Below, in pieces: positions 1 through 7,515 of a stretch of DNA of 64,000 nucleotides; position 1 is the stretch's first letter; the number at the start of each line of letters is the position of its first letter. The DNA lies in contig JAKAFL010000004.1 of NCBI GenBank assembly GCA_021817945.1, positions 79,108 through 143,107 of the forward strand, in the 5' to 3' direction. This DNA is from a bacterium. GTDB lineage: Bacteria; Verrucomicrobiota; Verrucomicrobiia; Limisphaerales; UBA11358. The notes beneath the pieces are model-generated. The model was given only the letters and a program-made list of their open reading frames with translations, searched no databases and was not told where the DNA came from. A program made the position numbers and the translations under genes.

Positions 1-1560
1 ATGCGGAAGGCCTTTCAACTTGAGGTCCAATTGAAACCCGGTGATGCCTCGTTCGGTGCCTGCGATTTTGCAATCCATGTCGCAATAGGCGTCCTCCCAG
101 CCGATGATGTCCGTGAGCAACTGGTATTTCCCAATTGTTTTTTCCCCTTCGGTGCAAATTCCGACGCTGATTCCCGCCACGGGCCGGATCATGGGCACGC
201 CTGCATCCATCAGCGCCAATGTTCCACCACAGACGGAAGCCATGGAGGTGGACCCGTTGGATTCCATGATCTCGCTGGTCACGCGGATGGTGTAGGGATA
301 ATTTTCCGTTGGAATCATGGGCTCCAAGCTGCGCTCAGCCAGGGCACCATGACCGATTTCCCGGCGTCCAGGACCGCTGATGCGCCCGGTTTCCCCCACT
401 GAAAAATTGGGGAAGTTGTAATGCAGAATGAATTTTTTCTCATTGGATCCGCCGGTATAAGAATCGAATTCCTGAACGTCATCCCCTGTGCCCAACGTGG
501 CCAGTGTGACCGCCTGGGTTTCGCCGCGGGCAAAAATGGCCGATCCATGGGACCTGGGAAGAACGCCAACCTCGCTCGAAATGGAGCGGATTTGATCAAA
601 CCCGCGTCCGTCCAGGCGTTTGCCGCTGTTCAAAATCAGGCTGCGCACGGCTTCTTTCTGGATGTAATAAAAGGCGTCGTTCACGACAAAGGGGGTCACC
701 CTTTCCGCGCCGAATTTTTCCACCAGCTTGGCCCCAACCTCATCCTTGATGGCGTTGCAGGCGCTTTCGCGGGCCAGTTTTCCAGGGGTCAACAAGGCGG
801 GAATGAAACGATCACCAGCCAGTTGCTTGGCTTCGGACAAAATTTCATCGGGAACAATCTTCAGGGTGATTTCACGCTTTTTCTTTCCGGCCTTGGCCAC
901 CAGCTCATTCTGCGCCACGATCAAGGGCTGTATGGCCTGATGGGCAAATTTCAAGGCGGCATTGAAGTCCGCCTCGGAGATTTCCCGCGCGCCGCCTTCA
1001 AACATCACCACGTCATTCTGGTTCCCCACGTACACCAGGTCCAAATCGCTCTCAGCCTGTTCTTCATGGGTGGGATTGGCCACAAACTGGCCCTGCACGC
1101 GTCCCACGCGCACGGCTCCCAATGGGCCTGCCCAGGGTATGTCGCTCACCATCAACGACGCGCTGGCGCCAATGATGCTCAGGATATCCGGATCGTTCTG
1201 GCCATCCGCGCTCAACAGCACCGTCTGCACCTGCACTTCATTATACCAGCCTTTGGGAAACAAGGGTCGAATGGGCCGGTCGGTCAACCGGCAGGTGAGG
1301 ATTTCCTTTTCCGTGGGGCGCCCTTCCCGCTTGAAATACCCGCCGGGGAATTTCCCAGCCGCTGCGGCTTTCTCGCGGTAATCCACCGTCAACGGGAAGA
1401 AATCCTGGCCTTCCTTGGCCTTGGTGGCGGCCACGGCGGCCACCAGCACTATTGTGTCGCCCAACTGCACCGTCACGGCTCCATCGGCCTGCTTGGCCAG
1501 TTTGCCGGTTTCCAGAATGATGTTTTTGCCTCCCAAGGAGGCGATGATTTTCTCTGACAT
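1..1560 (-). CDS. pnp: Polyribonucleotide nucleotidyltransferase (PNPase), 3' end beyond window
   Basis: PNPase is a phosphorolytic 3'-5' exoribonuclease of RNA decay, acting in the cytoplasm. The reverse strand is open from an ATG at 1560 to the window edge, about 520 of the roughly 700 residues expected. The N-terminus (MSEKIIASLGGKNIILETGK) and the later GKFPGGYFKREGRP and TDRPIRPLFPKG stretches are the first RNase PH domain. The last visible part (LLTDIIGWEDAYCDMDCKIA) is the second RNase PH domain. The KH and S1 RNA-binding domains would lie left of position 1. It lies downstream of rpsO in the conserved rpsO-pnp order. The long forward ORF over 421-1557 is an antisense shadow. Confidence 0.95.
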   Translation of the reverse strand, partial: MSEKIIASLGGKNIILETGKLAKQADGAVTVQLGDTIVLVAAVAATKAKEGQDFFPLTVDYREKAAAAGKFPGGYFKREGRPTEKEILTCRLTDRPIRPLFPKGWYNEVQVQTVLLSADGQNDPDILSIIGASASLMVSDIPWAGPLGAVRVGRVQGQFVANPTHEEQAESDLDLVYVGNQNDVVMFEGGAREISEADFNAALKFAHQAIQPLIVAQNELVAKAGKKKREITLKIVPDEILSEAKQLAGDRFIPALLTPGKLARESACNAIKDEVGAKLVEKFGAERVTPFVVNDAFYYIQKEAVRSLILNSGKRLDGRGFDQIRSISSEVGVLPRSHGSAIFARGETQAVTLATLGTGDDVQEFDSYTGGSNEKKFILHYNFPNFSVGETGRISGPGRREIGHGALAERSLEPMIPTENYPYTIRVTSEIMESNGSTSMASVCGGTLALMDAGVPMIRPVAGISVGICTEGEKTIGKYQLLTDIIGWEDAYCDMDCKIAGTERGITGFQLDLKLKGLPH

Positions 1561-1788
1561 GTTTATTTAGGCCCGCTGCCACCCGAGGAACTTCAATCAA
1601 TCCCGCGATCCTTGCGGACCTGATTGAAATTTCCCTGGAGGCAGCAGACGATTCTGAGCGGGATTGTTGGTTTGGCTGGATTCCCCCGCCCGCACACGGA
1701 AGGACCCCAGTTTTGAAGAACGCAGGAACCTATGGTTACCCCATGATTCATTTCCCCGTCCCACGTTAAATAAAATCCATGCACCCGC

Positions 1789-1812
1789 CCCCGCAGGGAG
1801 CGCTGCACGGGG
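1789..1812 (-). terminator. Stem-loop between rpsO and pnp
   Basis: CCCC and GCAG on one side pair with CTGC and GGGG on the other, with a 2-nt bulge, just downstream of the rpsO stop and inside the pnp leader. There is no clean U-run, so this could be an attenuator, an RNase III processing hairpin or a weak terminator. In enterobacteria the rpsO-pnp leader hairpin is a processing site that PNPase uses to autoregulate; whether that applies here is inference. Confidence 0.3.
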
Positions 1813-1818
1813 TGTGCT

Positions 1819-2076
1819 TTACTTGCGGAGTTTCAACTTCTTGGTCACCGCCTGATAACGGCCCAAGTCCGTGTTATGAAGATAATCCAACAGCCGACGC
1901 CGCTGGCTGACCATCATCAGCAACCCTCTGCGAGAGCTGTGATCCTTGACATTTCCCTGCAAATGGCCGGTCAAATGATTGATGCGCTCCGTGAGCAATG
2001 CGATCTGCACATCCGCCGATCCGGTATCTTTGGCGTGCACCTTAAATTGTTCGATCGTCTTAGACTTCGATTCCAT
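1819..2076 (-). CDS. rpsO: 30S ribosomal protein S15
   Basis: S15 is a primary 16S rRNA-binding protein of the small subunit platform. The ORF can be read from 2136, but the ATG at 2076 ([20 protein letters not shown]) gives 85 residues, close to the usual 88-89 and matching the family N-terminus. Conserved stretches are visible: [40 protein letters not shown] and [10 protein letters not shown]. It is followed on the same strand by pnp after about 260 bp, the standard order. Nothing is unusual apart from slight shortening at the N-terminus. Confidence 0.95.
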   Translation of the reverse strand: MESKSKTIEQFKVHAKDTGSADVQIALLTERINHLTGHLQGNVKDHSSRRGLLMMVSQRRRLLDYLHNTDLGRYQAVTKKLKLRK

Positions 2077-2298
2077 AGTTGTATAAAGGGTCAGGTTAAT
2101 TGGTCGTGGCCTTCGTGTAAAGGGAATTTCAGCCAAAAATCAGGAGTTTGAACCGATCGGTGGTGAGCAGCTTGACACCGGGGCGGTTTTAGAAATGATG
2201 CAACCATCTTGGAGCGAGTATGTTTGGCTTTTGGCGAGACGATTTGGAATGACTCTCTGCCAGACGACGAACCTGTTTTCGACGGCCTTTTTGAATCC

Positions 2299-2462
2299 AA
2301 AAAAAACGAAATGGAGAGGGTCAAGATGCGGCAAGATGCTGGAGCGGAAACTCTTTTGAAAAACCGAAACCATACCCAAGGCGGTCTGGTGAGATTTTTC
2401 CAATCAGTTTGCGCCCGGTAGATTAGGGCAGTTTGGCCTTTTGAATTTCGTTTATCGGGTTT
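2299..2462 (+). repeat. Dispersed hairpin repeat A, copy 1
   Basis: The copy starts with the shared segment GAAATGGAGAGGGTCAAGATG and runs through a hairpin (AAACTCTTTTGAAAAA ... TTTTTCCAATCAGTTT) to GCGCCCGGTAGATTAGGGCA and a tail ending TTTCGTTTATCGGG. The same blocks in the same order occur at 2697, 30868, 41465, 43060 (inverted) and 48717. All copies are intergenic. Confidence 0.85.
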
Positions 2463-2607
2463 AATACGCATTTGGAAAACTCAGCGCCATCTCTTCCTAC
2501 AGAAAAAAACGGTGGGCTGGCGATGGACTTAAAAAATTTCTCGCGTCAAAGTTGTTCCCCCAATTGACCTGCTTTTTCAAAGGCATCAACCAACCCAACG
2601 CCACTGG

Positions 2608-2696
2608 TTCCCTCGCCCCGCCAAGCGAAGCGCGGGGAGAGGGTTAGGGAGAGGGGTTCTCGCTCACATCCAGTGCGAACTCAAATCCACCCGAAA
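2608..2696 (+). repeat. GC-rich repeat C, copy 1
   Basis: GTTCCCTCGCCCCGCC-AAGCGAAGCGCGGGGAGAGGG-TTAGGGAGAGGGG is followed by TTCTCGCTCACATCCAGTGC. An almost identical block sits at 30778-30866. In both places repeat A follows directly. The GC-rich part can fold on itself. It is intergenic, with no coding signal. Confidence 0.8.
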
Positions 2697-2851
2697 AGTA
2701 AAATGGAAAGGGCCAAGATGCTGGAGCGGAAACTCTTTGGAAAAACCGAAACCATACCCAAGGCGGTCTGGTGAGATTTTTCCAAAGAGTTTGCGCCCGG
2801 TAGATTAGGGCAGTTTGGCCTTTTGAATTTCATTTATCGGGTTCAATCCGG
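2697..2851 (+). repeat. Dispersed hairpin repeat A, copy 2 (perfect 16-bp stem)
   Basis: AAACTCTTTGGAAAAA at 2730-2745 is the exact reverse complement of TTTTTCCAAAGAGTTT at 2777-2792. The 31-nt loop contains a second partial pairing (ACCATACC with GGTCTGGT). The tail GCGCCCGGTAGATTAGGGCA matches copy 1. It lies about 65 bp downstream of the purD stop. Confidence 0.85.
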
Positions 2852-2916
2852 TCCATCGCCATGCTTCATTCACCTGTAATAAAGGTTTCGGCTTTGCCAG
2901 GCTGGGATTGTTTTTC

Positions 2917-4218
2917 CTAAAGGCTTGCTTTTCCGGCTTTTCCGGCTATGTCCCTCCGAAATTGAGCGCCTTGGAATTGAATGGTTTCCACGGCAGTGTA
3001 TGCGGCTGACAAGGCGGATTTCAAATCTGTGCCGGACGCGGTCACTCCCAGCACCCGCCCTCCATTGGTCAGCCATTGGTTCCCCGCACGCACTGTTCCA
3101 GCATGAAAAACTTTGATCCCGGGCATGAGCGCAGCCTTTTCCAACCCGGTTATGATCTGTCCCTTGGTAATGGGACCAGGATACCCGGCAGCGGCCATGA
3201 CCACACAAACGCTTGGCCTGGCATCCCACTTCAAATCCAGACGCGCCAAGGTTCCATTCAAGCTGGCTTCAAGCACTTCCACCAAATCGTTTTGTAACCG
3301 CGGAAGGTAAACCTGGGTTTCGGGATCCCCAAACCGCGCATTGAACTCCAGCACCTTGGGACCTGTTCGGGTCAACATCACGCCAGGATACAATATCCCC
3401 CTGAAATCAATGCCTTCCGCCGCACAACCCTTCAAAAAAGGATCAAGAATCATGCGGCCCACACGGGAAAGCTCCTCCTCATTCAAAAAAGGCGTGGGCG
3501 AATAGGTTCCCATCCCACCCGTGTTCAATCCCAAATCCCCGTCCAAGGCCCGCTTATGATCTTGGGCAGTGGGAAAAAGACTCGCGGTTTTGCCGTCGCA
3601 CAAGGCATGCAGCGATATTTCCATTCCTTCCAGAAGTTCTTGGATGACAATGCTGGCGCCAGCATCACCAAAGTTGCGGGATACCAGTATTTCATCTATG
3701 GCCCGATCCGCTTCATCCGTGGAATGACACAACAAAACGCCCTTGCCCAAGGCCAGTCCATCCGCTTTAACCGCACATTTGCCCCCCAAGCTGGCGGCAA
3801 ATTTCCTGGCTTCCCCGGCATCGTTGAAAGTGCCGCCAGATGCCGTGGGAATGCCGTGCCGCTCCATGAATTTCTGCGAAAAGACCTTGGACGATTCGAA
3901 TTGCGCGGCCTTTCGATTAGGCCCCCATATCCGCAAGCCCTGATCCTGAAACAAGTCCACGATCCCCAGCGCCAGCGGGTTATCCGGCCCCACCACCACC
4001 ATGTCGCTTTTCATTTCCTGCGCCAGCTTCAAAAGCAGGGGCAAATCCTGCGTGCCAATGGACACACACTCCACCCGCCTGCCATTGGAAGCCAAAACCT
4101 CCTCGGAAATGGCGCTGCTGCCAGGTGCGCAAACAATCCGCGAGGCGTGTCGGGACTGCGCCAGCTTCCAAACCAAGGCATGCTCCCGTCCGCCCGAACC
4201 TATCACTAAAATATTCAT
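2917..4218 (-). CDS. purD: Phosphoribosylamine--glycine ligase
   Basis: GAR synthetase joins glycine to phosphoribosylamine using ATP, the second step of de novo purine synthesis, in the cytoplasm. The 433 residues match the usual length. The N-terminus MNILVIGSGGREHALVWKL is the family hallmark. The ATP-grasp region follows: AVKADGLALGKGVLLC, the QDHKRALDGDLGLNTGGMG substrate loop and EFNARFGDPETQ with its metal-binding acidic residues. The C-terminal domain ends near GGRVLGVTASGTDL. The ATG at 4218 is the only sensible start. It stands alone, with repeats on its 3' side and no operon partner nearby. Confidence 0.96.
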   Translation of the reverse strand: MNILVIGSGGREHALVWKLAQSRHASRIVCAPGSSAISEEVLASNGRRVECVSIGTQDLPLLLKLAQEMKSDMVVVGPDNPLALGIVDLFQDQGLRIWGPNRKAAQFESSKVFSQKFMERHGIPTASGGTFNDAGEARKFAASLGGKCAVKADGLALGKGVLLCHSTDEADRAIDEILVSRNFGDAGASIVIQELLEGMEISLHALCDGKTASLFPTAQDHKRALDGDLGLNTGGMGTYSPTPFLNEEELSRVGRMILDPFLKGCAAEGIDFRGILYPGVMLTRTGPKVLEFNARFGDPETQVYLPRLQNDLVEVLEASLNGTLARLDLKWDARPSVCVVMAAAGYPGPITKGQIITGLEKAALMPGIKVFHAGTVRAGNQWLTNGGRVLGVTASGTDLKSALSAAYTAVETIQFQGAQFRRDIAGKAGKASL

Positions 4219-4571
4219 GTTGTCACCCCAGCTTAAACCAAGTCCGGCCGCAATAAATCCTTTTCACCGCCTTTCCACCAAAATTCCTACGCCCAACCCC
4301 AATCCAAAACCTAAGGTTCGCAAAAAACTTTCGCATCCAGATTTGATTCCGCTACAAAAAGTCGGAGAAAGTTGAATTTGGAAGTGATTCGCGCCCCATT
4401 TCGGTGGTTAAAATTGCTTGCCACCAAGAAAGGCAGCGGCATAATGGGCGCCCGGTGATTCAGCGCGTTGCGGAATGTCTGCATGGCAGCTTTCACGGCG
4501 GCTGTTGAAAAATACGGGATTTCAGGCACATGAATCCGGCTTCATGAGCCCAGCATTGGAAATGGTTTAAA
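4219..4571. other. Intergenic stretch between purD and tRNA-Val
   Basis: About 350 bp with no convincing reading frame, repeat or RNA fold. It should hold the leftward purD promoter and the rightward tRNA promoter, but I could not identify clear -35/-10 boxes. Confidence 0.4.
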
Positions 4572-4646
4572 GCGCGGTTAGCTCAGTGGTAGAGCATTAC
4601 CTTGACACGGTAGGGGTCACAGGTTCGAACCCTGTATCGCGCACCA
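4572..4646 (+). tRNA. tRNA-Val (anticodon GAC), CCA encoded
   Basis: The 75-nt cloverleaf reads directly: acceptor GCGCGGT paired with ATCGCGC, D-arm GCTC/GAGC, anticodon stem TTACC/GGTAG around loop TTGACAC (anticodon GAC), T-arm ACAGG-TTCGAAC-CCTGT, then a discriminator base and an encoded CCA. The Mu-like element begins within a few dozen bases of its 3' end. Confidence 0.96.
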
Positions 4647-4673
4647 TCCAGACAACCTCCTTATAAACACACC

Positions 4674-4900
4674 GCGCAATTGTGCAATCCACGATTTAGG
4701 TTGATTTGGCTTGAATTGGGTTGAACTGGCTGTAAATAAAGGGGTTTCGTAAGCTCGGACATTCAAACTGCACAAATGCAAAAAAACTCGCGCGTTTCAA
4801 TCTGTGCAATTTCAACGGAAAAATGTCCGCGCATAATCACTAATGAAATCAACAGGTTTATGAGCTTGGACATTTTGAACCATCAAATTGCACAAATGCA
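4674..4900. promoter_or_regulatory. Left-end array of putative transposase-binding sites
   Basis: Site L1 is GCGCAATTGTGCAATCC (4674-4690). L2 is TGCACAAATGCA (4769-4780) preceded by GGACATT. L3 is inverted at 4802-4829 (its reverse strand reads GGACATTTT-N7-AAATTGCACA). L4 is GGACATTTT-N8-AAATTGCACA followed by AATGCA (ending 4900). The same composite motif occurs once at the right end (16075-16108). Several sites in mixed orientation at the left end recall the attL/attR arrays bound by MuA and TnsB; binding here is inferred. Confidence 0.6.
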
Positions 4901-4918
4901 CTGACAACATCAGGGGGG

Positions 4919-4934
4919 TGCGGCGTGCGCCGCA
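4919..4934 (+). terminator. Short GC hairpin in the left end
   Basis: TGCGGC-GTGC-GCCGCA forms a 6-bp stem with a 4-nt loop, followed by GTCTTTT. It could stop transcription arriving from tRNA-Val, though the U-tract is weak. A second exact palindrome, AGCCAGGCCTGGCT, lies at 5009-5022 with no obvious role. Confidence 0.3.
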
Positions 4935-5040
4935 GTCTTTTGGGGGGTTAAATGCCATTGCAGGGCGGTTTCAGGCGTCTTTACTGGAGGTTTCCAAGGA
5001 GATCAGGGAGCCAGGCCTGGCTGCTGGACCATGCCAAGGG

Positions 5041-5074
5041 AAATAAAAACGCCGCCCTGGACTTGGGCGGCGTT
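5041..5074 (-). terminator. Intrinsic terminator of the leftward repressor operon
   Basis: AACGCCGCCC (5048-5057) and GGGCGGCGTT (5065-5074) form a perfect 10-bp stem with a 7-nt loop. On the reverse strand it is followed by TTTTTATTT. It lies 19 bp downstream of the stop codon of the last leftward gene, exactly where that operon should end. Confidence 0.8.
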
Positions 5075-5092
5075 CACGGATTTTTCCAGGAA

Positions 5093-5356
5093 TTATGGGC
5101 TTGGGTTTGAGTCGGTAAGCCGGCGCTGACAGGAGGGGCAGAGTTTCACAGGGGAGCGGAGCATGACTCCAGAGGAATCGCGTGCGATGGGGAAGTTGAA
5201 GCGCATTTCCAAAAAATTGAGGTCTCGCTGGATTGTGCTGTAACTGACTCCGAGTTCATGGGCGAGTGCGCCGAGGGTGGTGGGACGCCCCACCGGCAAT
5301 GATTTAACGATAAGAAAAAATCGTTTCAAAAGAGGCCGGTTGGGGCGGTGGGTCAT
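5093..5356 (-). CDS. Small DeoR/HTH_11-like DNA-binding protein
   Basis: An 87-residue protein from the ATG at 5356 (MTHRPNRPLLKRFFLIVKSL); the ORF extends further upstream but that part does not look like the fold. Residues about 22-50 (TTLGALAHELGVSYSTIQRD) form a helix-turn-helix followed by a wing-like LNFLEMRFNFPI. The C-terminus carries LCPSCQRRL, a single CxxC pair that could be half of a metal site. It is the last gene of the leftward operon after the repressor and the RadC-like gene, directly before a strong terminator. An accessory regulator of the element is likely; its targets are unknown. Confidence 0.65.
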   Translation of the reverse strand: MTHRPNRPLLKRFFLIVKSLPVGRPTTLGALAHELGVSYSTIQRDLNFLEMRFNFPIARDSSGVMLRSPVKLCPSCQRRLTDSNPSP

Positions 5357-5387
5357 TTCAAGTTGGAGGGATAATGCGGATAGGTTT

Positions 5388-6038
5388 TCAAACGCTGTAG
5401 AAATAGCCCAATTCGCGGAGTGAGGAAGTATTGCCCTGACCAACAACGATATGATCAAGCAATTTGATTTCCAAAAAATCGCCTGCCTTTAATAGCCGTC
5501 TCGTGACTCTGATGTCATTATCAGTGGGGCAACTATCGCCGCTGGGGTGATTGTGCATGACGATGATGGAGGCGGCAGCGGTGATGACGGCCACGCGGAA
5601 CACCTCGCGTGGAGAGGCAAGAACGGTGTCCAGCGTGCCGATGGAAACGAGATTGTGCCCTTTGATGCGCAGGCGCGCGTTCAACAGCAGCACGGCTAGA
5701 CATTCGCAATCTGGGTTGAAATAAGGATGGGTGGCAATATGCAAGCGCCAGTATCGGAGGACATCAATTGGCGTGTTGCAAAACTTCAAATTTTCCGGCG
5801 TTGGGCATTCGCGCAACGGCGTGACCTTGTATTCATACGGATTGGATGGAAACTTGAAGGGCTTCACCAGGGAATTAGGGCCGGTCAAACAGGAAGTGGA
5901 TTTCCTGGCGGTGAATCCATTCAAACGGTGGGAAAATTGTGGTGCCTGGGCTACGTTGCCATTTCTCAATTCAATAAATGGAGTTTCGCAATCTAGTTTG
6001 CGGCGAGTTTTTGGGCCTGATTTAAGTTTTGTTTTCAT
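5388..6038 (-). CDS. RadC-like JAMM/MPN-domain protein
   Basis: 216 residues. The C-terminal half is the RadC/JAB1-MPN domain: E112 in CECLAVLLLN, then H162 and H164 in MHNHPSGDSC and D175 give the JAMM zinc site (E...HxHx10D). Full-length RadC has an N-terminal helix-hairpin-helix region; here the first 80 residues are basic and unlike it. RadC-type proteins are common on phages and integrative elements and their biochemical role is unsettled. The ATG at 6038 overlaps the end of the repressor gene by 17 nt, so the two are probably translationally coupled. Confidence 0.85.
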   Translation of the reverse strand: MKTKLKSGPKTRRKLDCETPFIELRNGNVAQAPQFSHRLNGFTARKSTSCLTGPNSLVKPFKFPSNPYEYKVTPLRECPTPENLKFCNTPIDVLRYWRLHIATHPYFNPDCECLAVLLLNARLRIKGHNLVSIGTLDTVLASPREVFRVAVITAAASIIVMHNHPSGDSCPTDNDIRVTRRLLKAGDFLEIKLLDHIVVGQGNTSSLRELGYFYSV

Positions 6039-6873
6039 TTTTTTCTGCTTTTTGAATAGGCAATTTTCTTTTTTCCTGGTCCTGTGCCCATTGCAGGAGT
6101 TTTAGGGTGACCTCGGCACCAGGCTCCCGTTTACCAGCCAGCCAGCGCGAGACGCTAGGTAAGGGAGCTTTTAGAAAAGTTGCCAGCTCTGTCATTTTGC
6201 CTGACTCAGAGCATAGCCGGTTTAACCTTTCAAGCAGTCCTGGAAGTTGCACAAAACCAACACTTCCAGAATTTGACGTATCCGTCAAGTCTTTATTTTG
6301 ATCATTTTTTGGAACAGTCAGGTTTTTCTCCGTTTGATCCATTTGAAACGCTTGCCGGCGATCCCTTTCAGAATACAAAGCCTGAAGGGCTTTGCGGATT
6401 TTATCACTAATTAAATTGGCTTCTTGCATTTTGATGTGAGAGGGCTTGTCACTGTTGCGAATTGAAAATATCGCAGCCCTGCATTTATTAAAAAATTCTC
6501 GCACTTCTTCATTTTCAATTTGAGACTCTTCAAGCTCCTTTCTTTTGTCGCCAGCAAGTATTCCAAGAAAAGCAGAGAACGGCTGCGCACGGGAAAACGG
6601 CTTGCACATATCAATAAATTTAGGGTTCTCCAAAAGGTTTTCGACCCGCATCGGCATCGCATCATTGCCAGCAAGCCAAAATGGATTCAATTGATATTTT
6701 CCAACCATATCGAGGAAAACCCCGAAGGGCAAACGCGCCCGCCCAGCCTCGTAGGATGCCATGCTCTCGCTGCTGATTCCTATTGAAATGGCAAATTGAG
6801 TCCTGGTAATCCTCAAAGTTTCCCGGAATTGCCTTAGCCGTCTGCCAATGGATTTTTCTTGATCTGAAATCAT
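6022..6873 (-). CDS. XRE-family repressor with two helix-turn-helix regions
   Basis: 283 residues. An N-terminal XRE/Cro-type HTH occupies about residues 8-65 (IGRRLRQFRETLRITRTQFA, then ISSESMASYEAGRARLP). A central region is charged and probably mediates dimer contacts. A second HTH lies near residues 212-265 (MTELATFLKAPLPSVSRWLA followed by GKREPGAE). It is transcribed away from the rightward operon, with operator-like inverted repeats between, the position of the Mu c repressor. It most likely keeps the transposition operon silent and controls its own synthesis. A two-HTH layout is unusual for a phage repressor. No peptidase S24 domain was seen, so LexA-type self-cleavage induction is unlikely. 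Confidence 0.8.
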   Translation of the reverse strand: MISDQEKSIGRRLRQFRETLRITRTQFAISIGISSESMASYEAGRARLPFGVFLDMVGKYQLNPFWLAGNDAMPMRVENLLENPKFIDMCKPFSRAQPFSAFLGILAGDKRKELEESQIENEEVREFFNKCRAAIFSIRNSDKPSHIKMQEANLISDKIRKALQALYSERDRRQAFQMDQTEKNLTVPKNDQNKDLTDTSNSGSVGFVQLPGLLERLNRLCSESGKMTELATFLKAPLPSVSRWLAGKREPGAEVTLKLLQWAQDQEKRKLPIQKAEKNENKT

Positions 6874-6878
6874 CCCTT

Positions 6879-6950
6879 AAAATCTACCATTGGCAGATTT
6901 TGATAAAATTCTTTTTTTAGGTTTACAGTTTACTGTAATTCCATTATATT
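6879..6950 (+). promoter_or_regulatory. Divergent operator/promoter region of the element
   Basis: A near-consensus sigma70 promoter reads rightward: TTTACA (6922-6927), a 17-bp spacer, TATATT (6945-6950). The perfect inverted repeat TTACAG-TTTA-CTGTAA (6923-6938) covers the -35 box. A second perfect repeat, AAAATCT-N9-AGATTTT (6879-6901), sits between it and the repressor start codon. Its core CCATTGGCAGA also occurs reversed inside the repressor 5' end (6841-6851). Repressor binding at these sites is inferred. Confidence 0.75.
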
Positions 6951-7001
6951 GTTCTAGTGACATTTAATGGTTCATGCCAAGTCCAAGCTCTACGGTCCAA
7001 A

Positions 7002-7343
7002 ATGATGGACCGACGCATTTCCATTTCAGAATTGGCTGAAGTATTGGGGGTCAAAAAGTCCTCCCTGGCCGTCGAGCTTAGCACAGATGTGCGATCTCGA
7101 CGTCTTCGGGTGCGCATTGAAGATTTTATGGACGCCGCCATTTGGTCAAGTGAGGCAGAATTCACTGAGAGGAAGAAACTTGCAAGACTTTGCGGCTTCA
7201 ACCCATTTCTGGCCCCTGTGCCTGACTTGAGAAAGGCAATTTCTGAAAGGAAGTTCCGTGGCCGGGCATCTGTGCCGCGATCACGCCAGGCTTTGATCCG
7301 TTTCCTAAAGTCCAACCTCTTACCCACCCCCCAACCAAGATGA
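7002..7343 (+). CDS. Small HTH protein, first gene of the rightward operon
   Basis: 113 residues from the ATG at 7002; the frame is open from 6957 but those codons lie at the likely transcription start. The N-terminus MMDRRISISELAEVLGVKKS is a helix-turn-helix, followed by a basic middle and C-terminus (SERKFRGRASVPRSRQALIR). Being the first early gene next to the operator matches the place of the Mu ner gene, although no sequence match to Ner is claimed. Its stop overlaps the next start (ATGA), so it is coupled to the following small gene. Confidence 0.6.
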   Translation: MMDRRISISELAEVLGVKKSSLAVELSTDVRSRRLRVRIEDFMDAAIWSSEAEFTERKKLARLCGFNPFLAPVPDLRKAISERKFRGRASVPRSRQALIRFLKSNLLPTPQPR

Positions 7344-7492
7344 AAGATAAAGAAACTCAAAACTTGGAGGAGCTTTTGGAAGAGCTTAAAGAGGCCCACA
7401 AGGAACAGGAAAAAGCCCTTGAGGCATTATGCAATGAGTTGCTTCGTTCAATGAGAACCAACCTGTTTTTCAAACAAATAAGAAACAATTAA
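7340..7492 (+). CDS. 50-residue coiled-coil protein (member 1 of a tandem family)
   Basis: A 50-codon frame, MKDKETQNLEELLEELKEAH onward, starts inside the preceding stop (ATGA). It resembles the start of the next two genes: compare ETQNLEELLEELKEAHKEQE with QEVKELLDCLNNIREQKMEL, the same heptad-rich helix. The C-terminus (RTNLFFKQIRNN) is basic. The overlap, the shared helix and the place between two clear family members support a real gene despite its size. Function unknown; a small oligomerising or antagonist protein is possible. Confidence 0.55.
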   Translation: MKDKETQNLEELLEELKEAHKEQEKALEALCNELLRSMRTNLFFKQIRNN

Positions 7493-7515
7493 TACCACCC
7501 TTGAAGGAAAAGAAA

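Noticed and set aside
421..1557. 378-residue forward reading frame
   Set aside because: It is exactly antisense to pnp; the reverse strand gives a clear PNPase, the forward product has no family resemblance.
2091..2471. 126-residue reverse frame overlapping rpsO upstream region
   Set aside because: It runs through repeat A; similar peptides at other A copies reflect the repeat, and rpsO has a good internal start.
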